DNA from: Bryobacterales bacterium
Lineage (GTDB): Bacteria > Acidobacteriota > Terriglobia > Bryobacterales > Bryobacteraceae
Direction: 5' to 3'
Length of the DNA stretch: 6,051 bases
NCBI GenBank assembly: GCA_003487005.1
Contig: DNFG01000030.1
Coordinates: 1,529 to 7,579, forward strand
This document shows positions 1 through 5,073 of the stretch, piece by piece; position 1 is the stretch's first letter; each line of letters begins with the position of its first letter. The translations under genes and the position numbers were made by a program. The notes beneath the pieces are model-generated. The model was not told the origin of the DNA, made no database searches, and saw only the letters and a list, made by a program, of their open reading frames with translations.

Positions 1-30
1 CCCCCCCCTCCCCCCACCCGCCCTCCTCCC
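1..30 (-). repeat. Low-complexity G-run tract, potential G-quadruplex
   Basis: The plus strand is almost pure C here, so the minus strand carries five runs of three or more G (plus positions 28-30, 21-23, 17-19, 10-15 and 1-8), separated by 1, 1, 1 and 4 bases. That satisfies the usual G3+N1-7 quadruplex pattern. It lies about 60 bp beyond the tadA stop on the same strand, so any read-through tadA transcript would carry it as RNA. Further G runs on that strand lie at 55-60 and 62-66. The sequence pattern is seen directly; folding and function are inference. The tract touches the window edge and may be longer, or may reflect assembly of a homopolymer-rich stretch. Confidence 0.5.
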
Positions 31-84
31 GACCGGGGAAAACGAAAGCCCAAACCCCCCGCCCCCGCCGCCAGCGGCCACTAA
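1..84 (+). CDS. Possible proline-rich C-terminal tail of a truncated plus-strand gene
   Basis: Plus-strand frame 1 is open from the window edge to a TAA at 82-84. It would encode about 27 residues, beginning with five Pro, passing through a basic stretch (DRGKRKPKP) and ending PAPAASGH. Pro-rich basic tails are common at bacterial protein C-termini. The stop would fall 7 bp before the tadA stop, giving a tail-to-tail pair like the one at the right end of the window. Against this, both other plus frames are also open here because the DNA is nearly all C, so openness alone proves little. No domain is visible, and the product cannot be named. Confidence 0.22.
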   Translation, partial: PPPPPTRPPPDRGKRKPKPPAPAASGH

Positions 85-91
85 ATCCGCA

Positions 92-589
92 CTACCGGCG
101 CTGCTGGAAGAACTCCTCCAGCAGCGCCACGCAATCCGCCGCCAGAATCCCCTCGCACACCTCCACCCGGTGGTTCAGTAACTCCGAATCCGCCAGCCTG
201 AACTTGCTCCGGACGCCCCCGAACCGCAAATCCCGCCCGCCGAACACCAGCCTCGCGATCCTTGCATGGACTATCGCCCCCGCGCACATCACGCAAGGCT
301 CCAGCGTCACGTACAAAGTCGCCCCGTTCAGCCTGTAGTTGCCCGCCGCCGCGCACGCCGCGCGCAGCGCCACCATCTCGGCGTGCGCCGTCGGATCGTG
401 TTCCGCCACCGGACGGTTGTATCCTTCACCCAGCAACCGCCCCTCCCCGTCCACCACCACAGCCCCCACCGGCACCTCCCCCGCGGCCTCCGCCGCAGAG
501 GCCAACCGCAGCGCTTCCCGCATCCACCGTTCATCCTCCCGACGGCGGCGTTCATCCCCCTCCAGCGGCCTTTCGTCGTTTTGTTTCAA
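92..589 (-). CDS. tadA: tRNA-specific adenosine deaminase TadA
   Basis: TadA is a zinc-dependent cytoplasmic enzyme that deaminates adenosine-34 of the tRNA-Arg(ACG) wobble position to inosine. The 165-residue protein has the full deaminase core. Residues 66-72 (PTAHAEM) supply zinc ligand His69 and proton-shuttling Glu71. Residues 98-102 (PCVMC) supply zinc ligands Cys99 and Cys102. TLYVTLEPCVMCAGAIVHARI and NHRVEV...GILA match the E. coli TadA pattern closely, and the length is near the family norm. The start is a TTG at 589-587, chosen because GGAGA lies 7 nt upstream and because the DERWMREAL helix aligns with the E. coli N-terminus. Starting at Met23 would cut that helix. Residues 1-20 are a charged extension. 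Codons end mostly in G (GCG, GTG, CTG), unlike the divergent permease genes. The gene is divergent from the exporter operon across a 39-bp spacer and has no evident functional link to it. Confidence 0.95.
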   Translation of the reverse strand: MKQNDERPLEGDERRRREDERWMREALRLASAAEAAGEVPVGAVVVDGEGRLLGEGYNRPVAEHDPTAHAEMVALRAACAAAGNYRLNGATLYVTLEPCVMCAGAIVHARIARLVFGGRDLRFGGVRSKFRLADSELLNHRVEVCEGILAADCVALLEEFFQQRR

Positions 590-596
590 ATATGAC

Positions 597-601
597 TCTC
601 C
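597..601 (-). promoter_or_regulatory. Shine-Dalgarno site for tadA (GGAGA)
   Basis: On the minus strand GGAGA lies 7 nt before the TTG at 589-587. It is the main reason for accepting the unusual TTG as the tadA start rather than an internal ATG at codon 23. Confidence 0.6.
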
Positions 602-610
602 GGTTGGTCC

Positions 611-652
611 TAGAATAGGAAAGATCCGATGCGCTTCCTGCCCCTTATTCTA
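611..652. repeat. 7-bp inverted repeat TAGAATA/TATTCTA flanking the permease A start
   Basis: TAGAATA at 611-617 and its exact complement TATTCTA at 646-652 are separated by 28 bp containing the ribosome binding site and start codon of permease A. Both arms are AT-rich in a GC-rich region. They could be a pair of divergent -10 elements, the half-sites of an operator, or coincidence. The right arm is coding (codons for Leu-Ile-Leu-Lys, including the rare CTA), which slightly favours a non-coding constraint. No known regulator motif is recognised. Confidence 0.25.
617..620 (+). promoter_or_regulatory. Shine-Dalgarno site for permease A (AGGA)
   Basis: AGGA followed by AAG lies 8 nt before the ATG at 629. 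It is the only clear ribosome binding site among the five rightward genes, which fits permease A being the operon's entry point for ribosomes. Confidence 0.55.
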
Positions 653-1795
653 AAGAACAGTCTGCGCAACCGGCGGCGCAGCTTTTTGACCATCTCCAGC
701 CTCGCCATCTCGCTCTGCCTGCTCGGCGTCCTGATGGCCCTCTATTATGCCCTGTTCTTCAGCCCGCCCAAGGCCGACCAGGCCCTCCGCCTGATCACCC
801 GCCACAAAGTCTCGCTCACCATGGTCATGCCGCTGCATTACCGCGACAAGATTCGCAATGTCCCCGGCGTCCGCGAAATCGTCACCTGGCAGTGGTTCGG
901 CGGTCTCTACAAGAACGAACAGCGCGAACAGAAGTTCTTCTTCCCGCGTTTTGGCGTCGAAGCCAGCAGGATGTTCGACGTTTACCGCAATTTCGTCATC
1001 CCCGAAGACCAGAAACAGGCATTTATCAGCGACCGCCGTGCCTGCATCGTCTCCCGCGCCACCGCCGAAGCCCAGGGCTTCAAGATCGGCGATCGCGTCT
1101 ACATCAAGGGCAATATCTTCCCCATCGACCTCGACCTGACCGTCAAGGGCATCTACGACATGGACGACGGCAACGAAGGCCTCTGGTTCCACATGGAGCA
1201 GATCGAAGAGGGCCTGAAACGCCTCGGATCCAACCGCAGTTTCGCCGGCACCTTCACCATCCTCGCCAACAGCGCCGAGGATGTCCCGCGCATTCAGCGC
1301 GCCGTCGATGAAATGTTCGCCAATTCCGACGCCCCCACCCGCACCGAAACCGAACAGGCTTTCGCCCTCTCTTTCCTCGCCTTTCTCGGCAATCTCAAGC
1401 TCATTCTGATGTCCATCTGCGCCGCCGTCACCTTCACCATCCTCCTCGTCGCCGCCAATACCGTCGCCATGAGCGTCCGCGAACGCGTCCGCGAAGTCGG
1501 CGTCCTCAAAACCCTCGGCTTCACCCAACAGAAGATCCTCGGACTCCTGCTCGGCGAAGCGCTGGCCATCTCGCTGATCGGCGGCGCTCTCGGCCTCGTG
1601 ATGGCCCAGGGTCTCTGCCGCGTGCTCGCCGTCGGCATGGCCACCTTCATGCCGCCCGACCAGTTGACCATCCGCCTGCCCGTTTTCCTGGCCCTGCTCG
1701 GCATCTCCCTGCTCATCGGCATCGCCAGTTCCGCCGTGCCCGCCTGGAATGCCTCGCGCACCCCGATTCTCGACGCCCTTCGTGTGACGGACTGA
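629..1795 (+). CDS. ABC transporter permease, MacB/FtsX family (permease A)
   Basis: Inner-membrane permease subunit of a type VII (MacB/LolCE-like) ABC transporter, 388 residues. The architecture is classic: a short basic cytoplasmic N-terminus (KNSLRNRRRS), TM1 at about 19-44, a periplasmic domain at about 45-250, then TM2 (about 254-280), TM3 (about 302-328) and TM4 (about 350-371). The cytoplasmic stretch after TM2, RERVREVGVLKTLGFTQQ (284-301), is the conserved FtsX-domain segment. The C-terminus PAWNASRTPILDALR is also typical. There is no ATPase domain, unlike MacB, so it must use the ATPase encoded at 4334-5071. The start is supported by AGGA 8 nt upstream. It is the first gene of the run, and permease B follows after 4 bp. 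Codons end overwhelmingly in C (10 of the first 11 Ala codons are GCC). The substrate cannot be deduced. Permease role is firm; export direction is inferred from the adaptor. Confidence 0.92.
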   Translation: MRFLPLILKNSLRNRRRSFLTISSLAISLCLLGVLMALYYALFFSPPKADQALRLITRHKVSLTMVMPLHYRDKIRNVPGVREIVTWQWFGGLYKNEQREQKFFFPRFGVEASRMFDVYRNFVIPEDQKQAFISDRRACIVSRATAEAQGFKIGDRVYIKGNIFPIDLDLTVKGIYDMDDGNEGLWFHMEQIEEGLKRLGSNRSFAGTFTILANSAEDVPRIQRAVDEMFANSDAPTRTETEQAFALSFLAFLGNLKLILMSICAAVTFTILLVAANTVAMSVRERVREVGVLKTLGFTQQKILGLLLGEALAISLIGGALGLVMAQGLCRVLAVGMATFMPPDQLTIRLPVFLALLGISLLIGIASSAVPAWNASRTPILDALRVTD

Positions 1796-1799
1796 CACC

Positions 1800-2969
1800 A
1801 TGGCTATCCCTCTCAGCTATAACCTCCGCAATCTGGCCGTCCGCCGGACCACCACCGTCATGACCTCCCTCGGCATCGGCCTGACCGTCGCCGTCCTCGT
1901 CTCCGTCCTCTCCCTCGTCGAAGGCCTCAGTTCCGCCTTCCAGTCCTCCGGCCACCCCCGCCATGTCCTCGTCATGCGCAAAGGCGGCGGTTCCGAACTG
2001 ACCTCCATCATCCAGCGCTCCCAGTTCCTCGAAGCCATCAAGTTCCGCCCGACCGTCGAACGCAACGCCCAGGGCGAACCGCTTGCCTCCCCGGAACTCG
2101 TCCAGACCGTCAACCTCCCCAGCAAGGAGGCCCCCGACGGCATGAACCTGACCGTCCGCGGATTGATGCCCATCGGCCGTGAAATGCGCGAAGAGACCCG
2201 CCTCGCCGATGGCCGCTGGTATGCCGACGGCCGCCGCGAAGCCGTCGTCGGATCCTCGGTCGCCGCCCGCTACCCCGATGCCAAAATGGGCGGAAAGTTC
2301 AAGTTTGGCCGAGGCGAATGGGTGGTTGTCGGTGTCTTCCACAGCGATTACCCCGCGCGGAACTCCGAAATCTGGCTCGATGCCAACCAGATGGCCGCCG
2401 ATTTCGGCCGCTTCGAGGCCTTTTCGAGCGTTCTCGTGCGCACCCGCGATGAAGTCGCTGCCCAGGCGCTCATCAATGAACTTGAAACGGACCAGCGCCT
2501 CCAGATCGAGGCCCTCCCCGAGCGCGCGTACTTCGAGAAACAGACCTCTTCGGGCGACGTGATCAAGTATTTGGGCACTTTTGTCGCCATTATCATGGCC
2601 ATTGGCTCCTGTTTTGCCGCCATGAACACCATGTACGCCGCCGTCGCCCGCCGCGCCCGCGAGATCGGCACACTGCGCGTCCTCGGCTTCTCCCGGCGCA
2701 GCATTCTGGTCAGTTTCTTCCTCGAATCGCTGTTTCTTTCGCTTCTTGGAGGCGTTGTGGGCGTGATTCTGGTGCTGCCGCTCAATGGATTGACCACCGG
2801 CGTGGGTTCGTTCGTCACATTTACCGAAGTCGCCTTCTCGCTCCGGATGTCGCCCGGCGTGATCGGCGCCGGCCTCGGTTTCGCCCTTCTCATCGGGGCC
2901 TTCGGCGGCCTCTTCCCGGCCAGCAATGCCGCCCGGAAACAGATCCTGACGGCCCTTCGCCAAATCTGA
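1800..2969 (+). CDS. ABC transporter permease, MacB/FtsX family (permease B)
   Basis: Second, non-identical permease of the same fold, 389 residues, likely partner of permease A in a heterodimer, as LolC pairs with LolE. TM1 lies at about 18-40, the periplasmic domain at about 41-255, TM2 at about 257-281, TM3 at about 303-327 and TM4 at about 352-373. The conserved segment after TM2 reads ARRAREIGTLRVLGFSRRSI, and the C-terminus LFPASNAARKQILTALR mirrors that of permease A. The periplasmic domain contains GLMPIGREMREETRLADGRW, resembling the MacB periplasmic core, in which a blueprint sentence such as 'V.GV......' recurs (VVGVFHS near 176-182). No Shine-Dalgarno sequence precedes the ATG. 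It starts 4 bp after the permease A stop, so translation probably depends on coupling. The protein is clearly diverged from permease A along its periplasmic domain, so the pair is not a recent duplication. Substrate unknown. Confidence 0.92.
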   Translation: MAIPLSYNLRNLAVRRTTTVMTSLGIGLTVAVLVSVLSLVEGLSSAFQSSGHPRHVLVMRKGGGSELTSIIQRSQFLEAIKFRPTVERNAQGEPLASPELVQTVNLPSKEAPDGMNLTVRGLMPIGREMREETRLADGRWYADGRREAVVGSSVAARYPDAKMGGKFKFGRGEWVVVGVFHSDYPARNSEIWLDANQMAADFGRFEAFSSVLVRTRDEVAAQALINELETDQRLQIEALPERAYFEKQTSSGDVIKYLGTFVAIIMAIGSCFAAMNTMYAAVARRAREIGTLRVLGFSRRSILVSFFLESLFLSLLGGVVGVILVLPLNGLTTGVGSFVTFTEVAFSLRMSPGVIGAGLGFALLIGAFGGLFPASNAARKQILTALRQI

Positions 2970-2977
2970 TCAACAAC

Positions 2978-4327
2978 ATGGAAGCCGATCTCAAAAGCCT
3001 CAAAATCGACCGCAAACCCCTGCGCCACGACGAACCCGCCCCCTGGGCCCGCCGGATTATCCTCGGCGGCATCGCCCTGTTCGTTCTTCTCGGCGCCGGC
3101 GCGATGTGGTACAAGTCCGCCAACGCCGCCATTGCCGTCACCACCGTCCGTCTGACCGCCGAAGTCCCCGCCGCGGGCGCCCCCGCAGGCGACACCGTCC
3201 TGAACGCCACCGGCTATGTCGTCGCCGCCCACAAGATCCAGGTGGCCTCGAAAGTGGTCGGAAAAGTGGCATTTATTGGCGTGGAAAAGGGTGATCGCGT
3301 GCGTGAAGGCGACGTTCTCGTCCGCCTCGAGGACGATGAATACCGGGCCCAGTTGCAGCAGGCCCGGGGCCAACTCCAGAGCCTTCAGGCCCGCCTCGCC
3401 GAACTCGAAGCCGGCTCCCGCCCCGAGGAGATCGCCGTCGCCCAGGCCAACCTCGAACAGGCGAAGGCCGAACTGGAAAACGCCCGAATAAATCTGGAAC
3501 GAACCCAGAAACTCGTTCAGGAACAAGTATTTGCCCAACAGACCCTCGACGATGCCCGCGCCCTCCACCGCGCTAGCGAAGCGCGTGTCCGCTCCCTCGA
3601 ACGGACCTTCGAACTCGTCCGGATCGGCCCCCGCCGAGAGGTGATCGACGCCGTCAAGGGCCAGATCGAGCAGTTCCGGGGCGCCGTCGCCTTCGCCGAA
3701 ACCCAACTCGCCAACACCATCATCCGCGCTCCCGTCACCGGCACCATCCTCGAACGGATCGTTGAACGCGGCGAATTCGTCACCACCGGCTTTGTCGGCG
3801 ACCGGGGCGCGAAGGGCTTCGTGGTCTCGCTCGCCGACCTGAACGACCTCGAAGTGGAACTCGACGTCTCCCAGTCGGACTTCAACAAGCTCTCCGGATT
3901 GGGGCAGAAGGCCCAGATCACCGTGGACGCCTACCCGGACCGGCGATGGAATGGCGAAATCTACCAGATCGCGCCGGAAGCCGACCGCCAGAAGGCGACA
4001 GTCCAGGTGAAGGTGAAAGTGGCCAATCCGGACGAGTTTCTGCGCCCCGAAATGAACGCCACGGTCGCCTTTCTGAGCGAGGCCAAACCCGCCGCCGCGG
4101 GCCAACCCGCCGCCGCCCCCGCTCTCTACATCCCCGCCGGCGCCATCCGCGACGGGAAAGTGTTCGTTGTCCTGAACGGCCGCGCTGTCGCCCGCCCTGT
4201 TCGCACCGGCCCCTCTTCCACTCGCGGCCTGCGCGTCGAGGATGGACTTTTTGGCGGCGAGGATCTGATCCTCGATCCTCCCGCCGGACTCACTGACGGC
4301 GCCCGCGTGGCGCCCCAACCCCGCTGA
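2978..4327 (+). CDS. Periplasmic adaptor (membrane fusion protein), HlyD/YbhG/DevB-like
   Basis: A 449-residue adaptor that should bridge the inner-membrane transporter to a TolC-type outer-membrane channel. A 25-residue cytoplasmic tail precedes one membrane anchor (about 26-46), so it is not a lipoprotein. The first half of the lipoyl-like domain is at about 78-118 (ATGYVVAAHKIQVASKVVGK, then GDRVREGDVLVRLEDD). A long alpha-helical hairpin, about 120-245, has the arms AGSRPEEI and RIGPRREVI typical of YbhG-like adaptors. The second lipoyl half begins TIIRAPVTGTILE (about 247-259). A beta-barrel domain (about 288-345) and a membrane-proximal domain (about 365-449) follow, with an Ala/Pro-rich linker at 369-382. 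At the hairpin tip the R-x3-L-x6-S docking motif reads R175, L179, A186, so the Ser is replaced by Ala. It starts 8 bp after permease B, with no visible Shine-Dalgarno site. No outer-membrane channel gene is present in the window. Confidence 0.9.
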   Translation: MEADLKSLKIDRKPLRHDEPAPWARRIILGGIALFVLLGAGAMWYKSANAAIAVTTVRLTAEVPAAGAPAGDTVLNATGYVVAAHKIQVASKVVGKVAFIGVEKGDRVREGDVLVRLEDDEYRAQLQQARGQLQSLQARLAELEAGSRPEEIAVAQANLEQAKAELENARINLERTQKLVQEQVFAQQTLDDARALHRASEARVRSLERTFELVRIGPRREVIDAVKGQIEQFRGAVAFAETQLANTIIRAPVTGTILERIVERGEFVTTGFVGDRGAKGFVVSLADLNDLEVELDVSQSDFNKLSGLGQKAQITVDAYPDRRWNGEIYQIAPEADRQKATVQVKVKVANPDEFLRPEMNATVAFLSEAKPAAAGQPAAAPALYIPAGAIRDGKVFVVLNGRAVARPVRTGPSSTRGLRVEDGLFGGEDLILDPPAGLTDGARVAPQPR

Positions 4328-4333
4328 ATCCCC

Positions 4334-5071
4334 ATGACCCAGGAACCCATCATTCGCACCCGCGACCTCAACAAGAAGTTCGTCCGCGACGAATTCGAGG
4401 TGGACGCCCTCATTAACGCCAATCTGGACGTCCATCGCGGCGAATTCATCGCTTTGATGGGCCCTTCGGGCTCCGGAAAGTCCACTTTGCTGCACCTGGT
4501 GGCCGCGATGGACCGCCCGACTTCGGGTTCCATCGAGGTTCTGGGGCAGAACATCGCCACTTTGTCCGAATCGGCCATTGCCCGCTGGCGGAACCACCAC
4601 ATCGGCTTCGTCTTCCAGAACTTCAACCTGATTCCGGTGCTGACCGCGCACGAAAACGTCGAACTTCCGCTCAAATTGACCCATTTGAAGAAGGGTGAAC
4701 GCCACCAGCACGCCTTGACCGCCCTGAAACTGGTCGGCCTCGAGGACCGGACAGGCCACTACCCCCGCCAACTTTCGGGCGGCCAGGAACAGCGCGTCGC
4801 CATCGCCCGGGCGATCGTCACCGACCCCGATCTCCTGCTCTGCGACGAACCGACGGGCAATCTCGATGCCCGCTCCGCCCAGGAAGTGCTGACGCTGCTG
4901 GCCCGCCTGAACAAGGAACACGGCAAAACCGTCGTCATGGTGACCCACGACCCCCACGCCGCCCATTTCGCCTCGAAGATCCGCTATCTCGAGAAGGGTG
5001 AACTGTTGCCCGAAGGCGAAGTGCCGGAGGAGTGGCGCTCGGCCCCCACGGCGTCGGACAATGAGACCTGA
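4334..5071 (+). CDS. ABC transporter ATP-binding protein, LolD/MacB-type
   Basis: Cytoplasmic ATPase that powers the two permeases, 245 residues, a normal length for a stand-alone subunit. All motifs are intact: Walker [10 protein letters not shown] (43-51), Q-loop FVFQNFNL (92-99, Gln95), signature [14 protein letters not shown] (147-160), Walker B LLLCDEP (167-173, catalytic Glu172), D-loop GNLD (175-178) and switch His205 in VVMVTHD. Cys replaces the more common Ala in Walker B, which should be tolerated. The ending [24 protein letters not shown] is a short acidic tail. The LSGGQEQ form and the HYPRQ lead-in match an ATPase subgroup that I associate with split MacB-type exporters in Acidobacteriota and Planctomycetota (from memory, not searched). 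It begins 6 bp after the adaptor stop, without a Shine-Dalgarno site. Its TGA overlaps the ATG of the next gene by one base. Function is secure; the transported substrate is not known. Confidence 0.95.
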   Translation: MTQEPIIRTRDLNKKFVRDEFEVDALINANLDVHRGEFIALMGPSGSGKSTLLHLVAAMDRPTSGSIEVLGQNIATLSESAIARWRNHHIGFVFQNFNLIPVLTAHENVELPLKLTHLKKGERHQHALTALKLVGLEDRTGHYPRQLSGGQEQRVAIARAIVTDPDLLLCDEPTGNLDARSAQEVLTLLARLNKEHGKTVVMVTHDPHAAHFASKIRYLEKGELLPEGEVPEEWRSAPTASDNET

Positions 5072-5073
5072 TG
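5069..5073 (+). promoter_or_regulatory. TGATG stop/start overlap coupling the ATPase and ATP-grasp genes
   Basis: The ATPase stop TGA (5069-5071) shares its final A with the ATP-grasp start ATG (5071-5073). No good Shine-Dalgarno sequence precedes this start. Such overlaps normally mean that ribosomes terminating on the first gene restart on the second, so the two products are made together. The overlap is seen directly; re-initiation is inferred. Confidence 0.7.

Larger units (their letters stand above)
590..628. promoter_or_regulatory. Divergent intergenic spacer, presumed promoter region for tadA and exporter operon
   Basis: These 39 bp are all that separates the two divergent start codons, and they are clearly more AT-rich than their surroundings. 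TAGAAT at 611-616 (plus) matches five of six bases of a sigma-70 -10 box. I find no convincing -35 at the usual spacing, and this -10 would put transcription start only a few bases before the ATG at 629, removing the ribosome binding site at 617-620. A second TAGAAT reads on the minus strand at 652-647, inside permease A, and would give tadA a leader of roughly 50 nt. Promoters for both genes must lie here or extend into the opposing genes. The exact elements are uncertain. Confidence 0.35.

Noticed and set aside
262..618. Pro/Arg/Ser-rich plus-strand open frames opposite tadA
   Set aside because: tadA carries all the catalytic motifs of its family; these frames are low-complexity by-products of its G-rich codons.
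650..1801. A 383-codon minus-strand open frame opposite permease A
   Set aside because: Repetitive Glu/Asp/Gly/Ala composition with no motifs. It is the antisense shadow of a convincing permease gene.
1713..2963. A 416-codon minus-strand open frame opposite permease B
   Set aside because: It is Gly/Asp/His-rich without any domain, mirrors permease B codon by codon, and has no credible start context.
2967..2972. TGATCA at the end of permease B, the same palindrome as at 5974-5979
   Set aside because: A 6-bp palindrome formed by a stop codon plus CA; expected by chance, with no further shared flanking sequence.
4259..4273. Palindrome GAGGATC-T-GATCCTC near the end of the adaptor gene
   Set aside because: It is a perfect 7-bp inverted repeat but lies wholly in coding sequence (Glu-Asp-Leu-Ile-Leu), the 1-base loop is too short for an RNA hairpin without opening pairs, and no U tract follows.
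2348..4966. An 872-codon open frame on the minus strand opposite permease B, the adaptor and the ATPase
   Set aside because: It lies opposite three genes with clear families. Its protein is Gly/Asp/Ala-rich with no recognisable domain, and the openness follows from C-ending codons on the plus strand, which rarely give stops in the mirrored frame.
629..5071. A complete LolCDE lipoprotein-sorting system
   Set aside because: The ATPase and paired permeases resemble LolD and LolC/E, but Lol has no HlyD-type adaptor, and the adaptor here points to export through an outer-membrane channel.
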